From Ettlia oleoabundans (lineage: Eukaryota; Chlorophyta; Chlorophyceae; Chlamydomonadales), in assembly GCA_019693395.1 (NCBI GenBank), contig JAAMXP010000762.1, positions 1 to 64,000 of the forward strand: 64,000 nt of DNA, in the 5' to 3' direction. Each line of letters opens with the position of its first letter. The first letter of the stretch is position 1. The notes below the pieces were generated by a model. The model saw only the letters and a program-made list of their open reading frames with translations. It was not told where the DNA came from and made no database searches. The translations under genes were made by a program, and so were the position numbers. Shown piece after piece: positions 39,310 through 51,834 of this stretch.

Positions 39310-42120
39310 TTACTCTCGGTTAACCCCAAAGACCGCCTGGTCGCCCAATTCCTGCCCCTTGAGCCCCTCAGTCAGCGCCTTGCGAAAAAAGTCCTCCAGT
39401 GTGTCCTTGCCGTAACTGGGTGTCTCATCAGCAAGGTACCGCTGGCTGACAGGGTCCCACAGCAGCATGCTCTCCACAGCGTAGTACTTGCCAATCTTGC
39501 CAAACTCGGCGCCGTCCTGCAGCCGGGGCAGCAACTAAGGATTTGACCAGGGCGATGCCGTTGGCAAGACCCAGGGGCAGGGGGCGGGCCTTGGCAGCTT
39601 GCAATGGCAGATGCTCCTCTCAGGCACAGCAGCTTTTCAACAGTCGAGGGATCCCTCCCAGTACTCCTGCAGAATACGATGCATCCTAAAACCATCTTTC
39701 TACCTACTATGCCATGTCTGAAACACGTTTCAACCCAAGTAACCCCCAATCAGACACGACTACCCCACACCTCCCCACCTTGAGCCCTGGGAAGAAGCGA
39801 GCTAGGAAATCAAGGATGCCAATGATGCCGTCCATCAGCGCCACAGGCACGGGGAAGTACTTGGGCTCCTTGCCCAGGATGACAAACAGAAGGTCCGCCT
39901 GGTCTTTGGCGGTCAGCGCCTTGCCAGGGCCGCCAATCGGCAGCACCTGATTGATCTTGTCCTTCTGCAGATGATGGGGGTGGAGGAGCAGGGAGCAGGG
40001 GCAGGGCAGGGCCCTCGACACCAATGTCAGGGCACATGATCCAGACAGGAAGACGATGTTAGGTGCTCGGAGTCCATTTTCCAAATACAACTGCTCACCT
40101 TCACCCAAGTGCACAGCATGCAAGCACCCAGCCATGCAACCACTCAGCAGGTTGCCTGCCCGCCTGAGTCGGTCTGGTTTCCAACCCTCCTATATGCAAG
40201 CCTGGGTGCCCAGCACCCACCTCTGATACACAGTCGGCGATGAAGGACGCCAGGTCTTGCTCACTGATGGGCTTGCATGCTGCCAGCGTGCCGTCGCCAA
40301 ACATCACGTATGGCTTGCCGTCCTTCACCAGTTCAACCTGGGGAACAGGAGGGATGGGAGACAGGGCGGCAGGGGTCGCATGGTTGACAGGCCTGGGGTA
40401 GGGCAGGCATGGGGTGGGTAGCCGAATAAGGGAAAGGAGCACGGCATGGGTGGTTGGTACCATGCAGCGACGGGCAACTGCGGATCACCCGATGCAGGCC
40501 GCCACAGGGTTGGGATCGCCAACTCTGCTGGACTGTGCTGCAAAACCAACAGCTGCTGCACACACCTGCCCCGCCAGCGACTTGAAGAAGGCGGTGGGCC
40601 TGACAATTGAGTAGGTGATGTCGCCAGCCTCCTGCAGCCGTGAGCAAGGGAGCAAAACGGCCACACCAGTCGAAAACCAACCTGACCCGGTTTCAGCCTT
40701 TCTCCAACATTCTGAAATTGGTTGACCAACGGCGGCGCATGCAGCTACAGTGGACATGATGTGGAGCAAGATTGGAAAGGCATGGAAGTGACGTAAGAGG
40801 CCATGAGAGGTGGCTGTCCCACCTGCAGCTTAGCCTCGAATGCCAGCTTGGCACGCTGGAACTCCAGCAGCGGCTTCTGCACGCAGATGGCGCTGAGCAG
40901 CACAAAGTGCGATGCGCCCTGCAGCCGCCCTGCCTCCATGCTGTTGAGCGTGGCCTGGTAGTCAATGTCCCAGCTGTCCTGGATGCCGCCTGCGGTGCGG
41001 GGAAAGACCCGGCGCAAATTGAGATCAAAGGCGCACACAGACAAAAGTGCTAGTCTCACAACAAGAACGCAGCCAGCTCTTGCCACCAACAACCTCTGGT
41101 TGGCAACAAACAGTAATTCGCTGTGTATGCACATACAGCCCAAATGGTGCTGGGACAGTTGAGCAACATGAGTCGGATCAGAAATCCACAACTCCCACAC
41201 CAGGCACCGCAGGCGCCACCACTGTGGGCATTGCCAACCAACCCTGTCTTAGCCCCTCACACCTGTGCGGCTTGCCAGGCAAGACACCACCACGTCCACC
41301 TTGTCCTTGAAAGCCGTGCTGCGCAGCGAATCCATGTTCATCACGTCGCCAAACCGCACATCTGCAAAGAGACGTGACAGCACTACTTGGTGCAAGAAGT
41401 GCTGTGCGTTGGGCAAGCTGGGGTACATAATATACCATTTTCCACAGCAGATTGTACTGGATGGTTCTGCCGGCCCTACTAATATGCAGAAAGCGTGTAT
41501 ACAAAAAGCACGTCACACCGCGCTCGGTCGATCCCACCAAAAATCGCGCACCTGCACCCGACAACTCCTTGCGCACGTCATCCGCCGTCTGCTTGCCGCC
41601 AATGCCTGACCGCTCACGCGCAAAGGCCACCACATTGTAACCGCGCTTTACCAGTTCCCGCACAACAAACTTGCCGATGTACCCAGTGGCACCCACAACC
41701 AGCACACGCACGTCGCTGTTGGGCCGCTGGCGGTAGTCATCGGCGGGCGCCGCTGATGCCACCGGCACAGCCTGCAACCGCGATGCATGCCGTTGCTTCA
41801 GCGATGCCGCGCTGCGCCTGGCCTGCAAAACAACAAGGGCAGCGCAAGCTTGGCAGGTCTGGGTGAGTACAAAGGAGGAGCAAGCGCGGCAGCAGTGGGG
41901 CGGTGCAGCGGGAACGTGGCAATCTAGGGCGCACAGTAACAAATTGCATCTAATCTGATGCACTCACAGTGCTGCTGAATCTCAACGGCTTTTCTCCCGC
42001 TGAGAACTGCCTGAGAGGGGCCGCTATTGCCGCTGTCTTGGAGGCAGACAACCCCCGTCGCTGTTGGGCACTAGCTTCAAGTGTAGCAAATTGCTGCAAC
42101 GACAGCGCCATGGCTGCCAT
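39310..42120 (-). CDS. DVR: 3,8-divinyl (proto)chlorophyllide a 8-vinyl reductase, plastid
   Basis: Reduces the 8-vinyl group of divinyl chlorophyllide/protochlorophyllide with NADPH in the chloroplast, giving monovinyl chlorophyll precursors. The exons are 42120-41968, 41822-41552, 41361-41263, 40989-40823, 40631-40566, 40337-40221, 39964-39779 and 39516-39310 (421 residues, close to plant DVR). Residues 1-70 form a Ser/Ala/Arg-rich transit peptide ([20 protein letters not shown]). The Rossmann dinucleotide motif GATGYIG is at 95-101. DVR-specific stretches follow: [17 protein letters not shown], then [16 protein letters not shown], then [20 protein letters not shown], then [16 protein letters not shown], then [20 protein letters not shown]. 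The first exon was located by splice phase and its transit peptide. It is divergent to a plastid DUF1995 gene. Confidence 0.96.
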
Positions 42121-42450
42121 TCTAGCTGCCCTATTGCCGGCTCCGAGCTGACTGGAGTGACCGAGCGCCGAAAGAGCCTAGCTGTGTTGTTTCTAAGGTG
42201 TATCTCGATGGCGTAGGCGGCTGATATGCGCAGTGCAAAGGATAGACCTCTCATCCTGAGAGATGAGGTGTGTATCTGACGTGGCGACAGGCGTGGCAAG
42301 GCTCTCTCATTGACAATCCCACAGAACCCATCGATTGTTACAACTCGTTCTGACCAGCCTCAACAAACCAATCCCTGAGGTAGCACAGTGCCTCTACCAC
42401 ACACCATCCCTGTCCAGCCAGGAACCCGTACCCTTGCACCAGCAGCAGTG
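42121..42450. promoter_or_regulatory. 330-bp divergent promoter of DVR and the DUF1995 gene
   Basis: The start codons of two oppositely oriented plastid-protein genes are 330 bp apart, so a shared regulatory region is likely. No motif was recognised by eye. Confidence 0.6.
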
Positions 42451-44002
42451 ATGGCAGCGATTATTGCATCAGTACAGCCGATGACTGCACGGCTTGGCAG
42501 ATGTGAGCGCAGTGCTGCGGCAGTGACTGTGTCGCCGTGGGCGGTGAATGTGCCAGTGCCCATCACAGCCCTCCACGCAGTGCAGCGTCGCCAATCATCA
42601 AGGCTGCAGACTGTGGCAGCAGCCACACCTGTCATTGCAGCAGCAGGATCATCCTCACAGCCGGCACCGCTGACCATCCCCCGGGGCCCTCAGGAGACGG
42701 TTGCGCAGGCGGCAGCTGCATGCATCCGCGCCTACGAGGCGGGTGTGAGGCGACAGCGTGTCGAGCTGTTGCTGCCACTCATTGGCGCCACTGACTTGGA
42801 TGACTGGCCAGGGGGCATTCGCCAGCAGTTCAAGGTGCAGTGCATCCTACTGTGCTGCTCCCCAACTATATGCCCAGTGCTGCTGCTCTGGTTTTCTTGG
42901 CCCTCCTAGTTGCAACCAGCCCTGGCACTCAACATACTGTCTCATCAATGGTTCAGTCTAACTCTTGGTTGCCTCTGCAGGCAGCCCAGCCCATGGTGGA
43001 GGAGTTGCTGCGTGAGCTGAAACAGGTATCCGGGCTGGAGGGTCCGCTGTCAGCGCGTATTATGGATGATGGCGACGCTGTGGCAGCCTGGGAGGGGAAG
43101 CAGCTGGCTGCGGTGCTGTTCCCCACCGGGGAGACCCTGGGGGACGTGCGGAAGATTGCCGAGGCACGCAAGGACGGGCTGGTGCTGATCATCAACCCAC
43201 AGTGGAACACCGAGGGCAACGTGGTGTCCGATCTTGGCATCCTGCCCTGGCAGCGCAAGGCCAACGAGGAGCTGGTGGCCAGCTTCAAGGAGGCAAGTAA
43301 AACCGCTACCCGTGACTGCTGGCTGATTGCCTGCTGGGTGTGCTCAGCGGATGTGCTTGGCCCGCTGTCTGGCTGACCAGCTGCTCAGTGGTGCTGCCAT
43401 AGAAACTTTCAGCTGTAGTGGCCTGGGTGGCGCCTGCTCGCCAGCCTCCCGCCTGCACTAGCCAGCCAAGGACTACCGTTACAGGCTGTTAGCGAGCCTC
43501 GTTCCTCATTTTGGCAGCCTTGACATGCATGGGATATGCTGTTTCCATGTTGCCAGTCCGCAGGCCTACATCCTGAAGCAGCTGCGCATGAACAGCGACG
43601 ACGTGCGCCTGCTCTACTCGTACCCCTCGCCCTGGCAGATCAACCTCACACGCCCAGACACACCGTCCCAGGTTGGAATCTCGGCCATTACGGTGCTGCT
43701 GGGCATGCCTGCTGTTGCCTGCAACCCAGCCTACATGCACGGCCCTGCCACCAAGCCTGGCCATGCCGGCATGAGGTACTCAAAGTGAGGCATGACAAAT
43801 ACGGCTCATATTTTGATTACTATCTGTGCAGAGCGAGTGCGTGGCGCAACGGGAGCAGCGGCCCAGCTACAAGGAGCTGGAGGCGTTGTTGCGGGACGTG
43901 AAGTGGAGCATGAGCAGCAAGCCGCTGGGGGAGCGGCTGCAGTACGAAGCAGCCTTCTTGCGCAAGTCCCTTGACACGCCGAAGCAGCCACCATCGAGGT
44001 GA
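42451..44002 (+). CDS. Plastid DUF1995 protein (LPA3-like)
   Basis: DUF1995 proteins are chloroplast proteins of plants and algae, and one, LPA3, helps photosystem II assembly. The exons are 42451-42834, 42981-43292, 43564-43671 and 43832-44002 (324 residues). Residues 1-70 look like a transit peptide (MAAIIASVQPMTARLGRCER). The domain opens with TIPRGPQETVAQAAAACIRA, then RQRVELLLPLIGATDLDDWP, then MVEELLREL, then DDGDAVAAWEGKQLAAVLFP, then LVLIINPQWNTEGNVVSDLG and AYILKQLRMNSDDVRLLYSY. Intron 2 has a GC donor (GAG|GCAAGT). A GTG at 42388 in frame is ignored because ATG 42451 begins the transit peptide. Assignment to LPA3 rather than another DUF1995 clade is not certain. Confidence 0.88.
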
Positions 44003-46334
44003 CATTTGGCTTGTAGGGGGCATGGCTTGTGGCAAATGCAAGCTTGCTCCCATCTGCTTTCGCGTTGGTGGGCCAGTCTGAGAATCCCTGCAGCTGTCTG
44101 GTCCATTACGCTGATGTCCAGTTGCCAACCCTGCCTTGGCACACTTGGAATGGGAAGCTATTTACCAAAAGCACTGTGTGTGATAGGACTTAGCACTACT
44201 TACATGAAATTTGTCAGTTGCATGGAAATAAGCTGTCTATCTTGGCGCCATGCACCAAAGGGCTTTTGGCACCGGTTGGCCACCCCCGCTAAAGCACATC
44301 GACATGTACAGGCAGGCATAGGGGGGGCCGGGGCGAGGGGCGGGTGTTGGTGTGTGGGGACCTGCAGGGAGAATGGCATCTCCTCTACAACTCCCTCACA
44401 GCAGCCTACGACGCATTTGCGCAGCACTGTCCCTCCGCTTCGTTAAAGGGGTCCTCGTGGCAGCAGGTACACAGCGCATTAGACGCACAGCGAGGAGTAC
44501 CAGGCACATTTAAGCCGGGGCAGGCAGGGCACAAAACAGGTGTTCACGCTGTCTTGAGCGCAAGATGTAGTTGAGTTGATGTGCAGGATGGCGAATATTG
44601 CGATTTGATTTGGCCTTGATGCCACCTGTCATACATGACCAGCACTAACAGCAGCAGTACAAAATGATATCAACAGACTGGCACCCACCTGCAGGTCGTC
44701 TGCAGCCTCCATAGCTGGCCTGCCCCCCAGCATGGTCTTATACGGAGCTTCCACTGCGCTTTTTTCACCAGTCAGCTCAATTTTTAAAGAAGCTGAGCAC
44801 TACTGGGCCTGTGTGCATCAGCACTGCCTGCCCTGCAGACATGGGGTGAGTGCCCACAGGTAAGGGGCAGGAGCGCTGACGAGCAACAGGTGCTGACTGC
44901 CTCGACCTCTTGATACTCTGGGTGAACCATGTTTGCAACCGAAGAACGTAACGCTGGGCAGTAGCTTGTCTGCAAAAAACACATTGTTGGCAGGCCCACA
45001 CTAACCAGAGTAATGTATTGCAAAGGCATGGGGGCGGAAAGGCTCGGCACTGTATTGTAATGTGCAGCAAGGTAGCCTTGCGGTATTGGGCAGCACAGGA
45101 AATGCTTGCCAAAAAAGAGGGTTGTTACTTCCCCCACAAGCCTGTTTGCCGTGCCCCCATGCCTCACCACTTCTAAGGTGTAAAGCTCGACACCCCTGTC
45201 GCATGCTGTCATGCGGGATGGCTGGTGCCGCCTACTCACCATTGATGCATTGCTGCAGTTGCAGGTGGTCTCGCCTGTTGTAGTGCACGGTCTTGGCAAT
45301 GCTGCGGGGTGCAACCTGGGCAACAGGTTCCTCCCAGTTCCAGAGAGTGGGATGCACATGTGCCGTTCAAGGGGCACCAATTGGGTGCAGGCAGTAGGGG
45401 GCAGATCCTGCTTTATGCTCTCACCGCCAGCACCCGGCCGATGGCACCTGATAAGTACATGTGCATCTTGCAGTCCTGGAATGGGGAGGAAGCTTACTTT
45501 GCATGGCTGTTCCCCCCTTACTGCTTTGACTACGAACGCGCTGCCGGCCTCGTGACCAAACGTGCGAGGCAGGAGGCTTCCAGCTGTTACCAGGGACAGG
45601 TCTTCAAAACGGCCCATGCAGGCAGTAACCCACTCATCTTTACAACTTCCTCGTACATTGCACCTCTCAGACAGAAGCCTTAGACCCGCCAGCGTATCGT
45701 TGCTGCAGGCAGTTCCAAGCTCAGGAACACGTCAACACGTCAATGTGTCCGTGACCTCGGAACACCAATCAATAGAACAGTGAACGATAGTGAGTAACTT
45801 GCCTGCCTTTGTGGAAAGAGAGAGAGTGTGTTACATGTATGCCAAAAGGCACTGTCAGCGTAAAAGACAATCGCCATTGCCAGGCCAATACAACAGGATG
45901 CAGGTACAACAAACATGTGACATAAACAGCAGCGCAATGGGTTGAAACGCAGGGTCCTTGGGCCAGGTGTTGGCTAGCAATGTATAACAACAGGCGCTAT
46001 CCCCAACCAAAATCGGCAGAAACAACAGGTACGCTGGTGCGCAGCAGGCGCTGTGGCTGCGTCTGTCAGCAGGCCCAGGAATGCAGCGCGGATGCAGTTG
46101 TAATGCAAGGAAAAGTCGCGTGTCCGCCCACAACAAAAACACAGGTTGTCAGAAAGGTGAAACAACTGAAGGGTTAGACTGACTCTGGGCTGTCAAGCTG
46201 CTGAGGCTTATCAAGGCTGGCACCTACGGTTTTAGGGGGTGCAGCCAGCTAGCACCATGACTTGGAGCAGGTCAGGGCTGTGGCCGAGGCTTCTCAGCGA
46301 TTTTTATGCAGCACCAGGTCAAAAGGCAGATGCA
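44003..46334. other. 2.3-kb convergent intergenic region with no supported gene
   Basis: This is the largest gene-free stretch in the window, lying between the DUF1995 gene (+) and the GTPBP1-like gene (-). An open frame of 277 codons (minus, 44784-45617) and one of 124 codons (plus, 45309-45683) overlap in it. Neither has recognisable domains or the codon bias of neighbouring genes. It may be long 3' UTRs or a noncoding transcript. Confidence 0.5.
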
Positions 46335-49300
46335 TCAGTGTGCTGCGATTGGGGGCGGCGACATCTCTGTGCCAACCACCATGCCAATGCCCTTGGTGCG
46401 CCCCTCCCTGCACAGAAGGAGGGATGGCACGTTGCACTTGAAACCAACAGTTGGCGAAAGCCCGGATGACATGGCTTTGAGCACATACTACACTGTCTAA
46501 TAATGACAAGCACAGCCCCTGTCGTCATGGCGGTACTAGGGCATTCAACGTGTGTTTGCTGTGCTGAGCGTGCTGTGCAGCTGAGTTGGTCCCACCTGAA
46601 CACGAAGCGTGTGCCGGGTGTGAGGTATTCTGGGCGCTGAAGGAAGCGGAAGCGCACACAAGCGCGGTCGCCACTGCAGAGAGAGGGAGGCACAAGGAAG
46701 TGCAACGAGGTGGGCTGCTAAGCCAGGTTGGGCATTAAATTGCTGGTTTTGTGCACGCGCCAGCCTGTGACTGTAAACAACACTCTATGATGCCAGTCCT
46801 AGAAGAGTGAACACAGGGAAGCACAAGGAGGCACCCGCTGTTCGAGCTCAGCGATCATCAGCCTGAGCTGGTCAGCCTCCAGCAGACACCATGAGGCTAA
46901 GCCCTGCCCACCTGCGCAGGCGCTCTCGGTCCATGGCCACCACGCGCGCCGCCTGCCGTACAATCTCGCAGTGAATCACCGCCTGGTAGCGCGGCTGGAT
47001 GGTGGTGCTGTGCGTGAGGATGGCAATGTCTGCACGTGGGGGGATGGCGGGTGTGGGGTGGGGTGGGGGGCACCGACATTGTATGAACGACACTGGGATA
47101 CCAACTCGGAATGTTCGCAGGGTAGTAAATGTGAAATATGAGAACCGCAGCAGACAGGTAGCAGTGCTATCTTCCACGCTATCCATGTGGGACACCAAAC
47201 GACTTGCTGCAGACCCGGTCAATCACCTGCATCAAACTCCCAGGATGCCTTGGGGTGCACCTTCTCGTCCACCAGCACCATGCCCTTGCGCACAGCCTGG
47301 CGCTTCACCTTCTTCAGCGCCAGCGCCGCAGTCTGACCCGCAACAACCTGCAGCAGGGCGGCAGTTGACGGGCAGGTTGATTTCAGGGGCGGGCAAGTTG
47401 ACCGCAGGGAACACAGCCGGGTTGAATGGGTATTACTGCCTTCAATCAACCAGCAATTCGCGAATGCAGCAACAAATTCTAGGCAATTGGGGAGGCTTTT
47501 ACATCACCCCCTGCAGTGCCAAAAGCACCCCGGCGTGCTCCGCACATCTTGCCCACCCAAAAGGCATCCATCCCCATTCACGTACCCGGCCCACAGGGAG
47601 GCGCTTGTAGTGCACCGACTTGACGGTGACCGGCTTGAAAGTGCCGTCAGCAATGTCGGGGCCCAGCAGCAGCGTGGTGTTGGGCGCAATCACGCCGCGC
47701 TTCACTGTGCCGGCAACCACGGTGCCCACGCCTGCAGCGGGAAAGGGGTGGGGAGATCTCAACTGAATGAACAACGAGTACCAATACAGAATTATGCAAG
47801 GAGCCGACAGCATCCGTCCAGGACCACCTGAGTTTCACTTGGGAGTACAGCGCAGCGTACAAGCTGCAGGAAAGAAGCAATGCCAGGTGCAGGTGATGCA
47901 ATCGAGCCCTGCCCACCTGGCACGCCAAAGGTTTCATCAATGATGAACTCGGCGTGCTCCGAGGTGCGCTCAAACCTGGAGTGAAGCACAATGACAAGGG
48001 ATGAGCAATGTGGAAAGTGTTCCTATGCTAATAAACTGTCGTCAGGTTGACGGAGTATTGCAGGGCGTATTGCTGGGCAAACGTTGGCATCTGCCCTGCC
48101 CCAAGCCCCACACACAGGCTGGCAGCATCTCCCCGGGGTTTACCACTTCGTTCCATCTGCCTCACCAGTTGTGCCGCTGTGGCAGTAGGTTGTAGAACAG
48201 CCGTATGAGGTCCAGACCCTTGCCGGTGACCGAGGAGGTGAGGAAGATGGGGGCCAGGCTATCGGCGTGCATGTGCCGTGCACACGTCAGCACGTCGTCT
48301 CGGTTGCGCACCTGCACGGAGGGGCAGCTGGCAGGTAGTGGGTTATATGCAGCGGAAAGCAGGGGTGGGACTGAACTGGCCATCTCTGCTGGCAGCAAGC
48401 CAGTGCATGCATTGACACAGCCCCAACAGCGGTCACGACAAGTGCAGCCGTGGGGATACAGCACGGCGTCAGATCAGCCCCCAAGCCCGAAACAAATTCA
48501 CAGCAAGCCCACCGAACCACCCAACTCAAACCCACCCAGACGCAAGCCTACCAAGAAGGGCCGCTTCTTGACTCCCGGCTTCTTCAGTATTTGCTGCAGC
48601 GTTTGCAGTGTGTGCTTCAGCACGTGCTCAGGCGCCAGGTCAATCTTGGTAACCACAAAGAACACCGGTACCTGCAACACCCATGGGACGAGCGGGCAGC
48701 ATGGGCTTGCAACAGGTGCTGAGCCCCATTTTAATGCGCAGTTCTGAGGGAAGGGGACAAAACGCCGAGCAGGGAGTAGATCTGCACAGAACTGGCATGC
48801 AGGTGACTGAGGTTCAGCACGGACCGAACGCATTTAAGTCAGCCGGCAAGCGGCAGCAGAAGGCAGCGGCCGACTGTTGCACAGCGCAACCCAGCACGCA
48901 TGCTTATGTGCTTCCCGCCTACCTTGAGCGCCAGTGCCACGCCCAGGTGCTCCTTGCACATGCCCACAATGCCGGCGTTGGCTCCCACAATCAGGCACGC
49001 ATAGTCTGAGTGGATGAAAAGGTAGGGAGGCAGTGCAGAGGGTGGAGGGATGAATGGGTGGATTGGTGCGTGCAGGGCGGGTGGTTGACCCAACTCATAA
49101 GTCCGGCAGTTGGAGCTCCAAGGCCAGTAAAGCCAAAAAGCAGGCAGCTCGTTAACAATTGATTCACACAGAGACTGTGGCACCCTTCAACTTGAGCCCA
49201 GTTTAACTCCTCAAGCTCACCAGGCAGGTGCCCAGTCAAGCCATAGGCAGTGGTCTTGAAGTACTGCGAGGGACCAGAGGCCAGAAGAATGGAGCGACAG

Positions 49301-51834
49301 GGTAAGGTGTAGTTGAGGAGGCGGGCACAGCAGGCGGTTGTGAGGTACAAAGAGTGGCTGGGAGCAAGCAGCAGCCGCAATACTGCACCATTACAACAAA
49401 CTTCTGCCCCTTGCCTCCCTGCATGCCCGCAAGAAACAAAGAGCCAAACGCGGATGCACGCTTCCCAACCCAACCTGCCTGCCCAGGTAACCTTCTCATC
49501 AGTCCCAAACAACAACAGAAGAAAGCAGCCCACCCAACCGCACCTCACCTTCTCGTGCCCTGCCAGGTCCACTAGTGTGACCACCTTGGAGGCACGCGCC
49601 ACATAGTCGGCTATGGACTGAGTCCTGCAGCCAGCACGACATAGGGCAGCACAGCAGGCACAGCATACAGGTCAGTTGTAGGCCGAACACTGCACTCACC
49701 CCAGCACAGTATGGCAGGCACTTCCCAGGCCAACCCAGCACAGCAATACATGACGGCTAAAGGAGCAAAGAGAGGAGTTGTGCATCACACACTGCAAGAT
49801 TTGCAGGTTTGGTAGCCCGCAAATCTGCCCTTAGCCCGGCTTTGCCCCTCACCCCGTGCGCGGGCCCGGCTAAGCCGGACCAAACCCCCTGACAGTCACC
49901 TGAAAGCTGCGTCGTTGAGGATCTCGCCCTTGCTGTCCAGGCACAGGTTGTGCTGGCCAATGGAGGAGGTGCGGCCTGTAAGGGGGGCACAGGGATAAGG
50001 CTGGGTGTCACACTAGTGCAAAAACACCTTCAGCAATCCAAACTGCTCTCTCCCTCATATCCATGAAATCACCAACCACATAGTTTACTTTTATCCAACA
50101 CCCAGCTGACCGGCAGTTCAAGCCTCACCCAGCCGGCCAGCCACCCAGCCAGCCGCCCACCTGTGTCGCTCTCGTGGCCATGTTTGAAGACCTTGGAGCG
50201 AGCATAGCCACGTCCGTCATCCAGCACGGATCGTGTGAGCACACCAACCATGGTGGACTTGCCGCTGTCCACATTACCAACCACGGCCACTCGCACCTGC
50301 ATGTGCACACCAAGCTTAGCCCAGCTTACTCATTGATGTGAATAGCCAGCATGTGCCAGGGTAAGTAAGGGCAGCATAAAGTCAGGGCAGGCCAGGGCGT
50401 GCGAGGTACACCTACCTCCAACGGGGCTGCCACGCCCACCCGGCGTCGGATGCAGACGTCAGCCACAGCCATGTCTGGCGCACCCACGGTTGAGGCAGCA
50501 ATCTGTGGAATCAACAGGACGTGGAGAGTGGCGCCGGGCTGGGAGCCGGGAAGAGTGCGACAGTGCAGGCATGACAGGCGGTTGCAGCTGGCTAACAAAA
50601 GAAGCAGACTCATTGAGGAGGTGACCCTCGGCAGTCTGCGGCTGGAAGAATGATGCAAGCACACAACTTGCAGCGCGGACATCAGCAAAATGCAACTTGC
50701 TGTCGCCCCCGCCTGTGTTTCCGGCTGCGCACCGCACCGCACGCACCTTGCGCCGCCGCACGACGGTGAGGTCAGCTCCGCGTTCCTCCATGTGCGCCTG
50801 CACCTGCGCCATCAGCTCCTCCAGCTGCGCCTCGGTGAGGCCGGTGGGCCCGTAGCCGTCAGGGGCGCCTGCAGTGTACGTGGGTGGATGGATGGATGGA
50901 TGGATGGATGGTTGGATGGATGGATGGATGGATGGATGGATGGATGGATGGATGGATGGATGGATGGATGGATGGATGGATGGATGGGTGGATGGATGGG
51001 TGGATGGGTGGATGTCTGCCTGGCAACGGTCTGCCTGTGAGGTGAAGAGCTTAAGCCAAGAACAGAGACTTTGACCGAACACCGACACTCGGACCGAGTG
51101 CACCAAACACCCGCTTGAGGGGGAGCGGTGTGCCCAAGGTGCTCAGTCTGTGGGCCTGCAGCCTTTGGGCTGCCTTGCACTCTTGTGCCCTCACCCCTGG
51201 ACCCCACAGTAATGGTGCAGTTTCATGCCGCGGACTCCCTAGTGATACACAGCAGTACGGAATGCCTGTACATGCAGCACCACCTCAGCACCCACCCAGG
51301 TCTGCCAGCAGCTCCCCCCGCTGCTCCACCTCGACCTCCATGGTCCGCAGGGCATGCTCCAGCCGTGCACGCCGCTCCTCCTCGGGGCTCATGCCCTCAC
51401 AGTCAACAACAGCGGCAGCAGCGACAGAAGTAGCAATGCCCAGAGGCAGCATGGTGGGGGTGGGCGGCTCGGGAGCGCCGTTCACCTTCTCAGCCGAGAC
51501 CTGCAGACGGTAGGGAAGTGGAAAGTAAGTCTGCTGCTTGTTGGACGGGATGCACCTTCGGAGATCCAAAGTGTGTAGCTGCCTGCTGGCCTGTGCCAGC
51601 CCACGACCCTGGGCGGCTGCTGCAAATGACCCTCTGGCGTACTAGCTGCGCAGATTGCCCTTCCCACTGTACCTTGTGGCCGTTGGTTGTGGGTGGGGCA
51701 TGTCCTTCATCCAGAAGCTGCGTGGCGGTGTGCTGCTCTGTGAGGGACACGATGCCCTCAATCCAGCCCTCGTGATCAGTGGGCAACTTGCTGGACAGGT
51801 GGTGCGTGTGGCGGTGGTGCTGGCGGTGGGACAT
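46335..51834 (-). CDS. GTPBP1: GTPBP1/GTPBP2-like translational GTPase
   Basis: An elongation-factor-like GTPase of the GTPBP1 family. In animals it can deliver aminoacyl-tRNA, promotes exosome-mediated mRNA decay and resolves stalled ribosomes. The seventeen exons are 51834-51673, 51500-51296, 50868-50747, 50502-50416, 50296-50161, 49975-49900, 49624-49549, 49263-49221, 49005-48923, 48671-48552, 48311-48166, 47975-47917, 47731-47586, 47347-47227, 47029-46912, 46673-46596 and 46407-46335 (616 residues, phases consistent). G1 is GNVDSGKST (199-207), G3 is DLAGHEK (282-288) and G4 is TKID (338-341). Domain II ([20 protein letters not shown]) and domain III ([20 protein letters not shown], then [10 protein letters not shown]) follow. 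The N-terminus is His-rich ([12 protein letters not shown]). Confidence 0.94.
50884..51013. repeat. (GGAT)n microsatellite, about 32 copies
   Basis: A near-perfect array interrupted by a few GGGT units, in intron 2 of the GTPBP1-like gene. On the coding (minus) strand it reads (ATCC)n and ends about 15 bp before the acceptor of exon 3 at 50868. Confidence 0.97.

Noticed and set aside
44784..45617. 277-codon open frame on the minus strand called as a gene
   Set aside because: It has no splice support, domain or codon bias like its neighbours, so it is kept only as a question in the findings.
50459..51106. Frame with His-Pro-Ser-Ile repeats
   Set aside because: It is a read-through of the ATCC microsatellite in a GTPBP1 intron; only the exons at 50868-50747 and 50502-50416 are coding.
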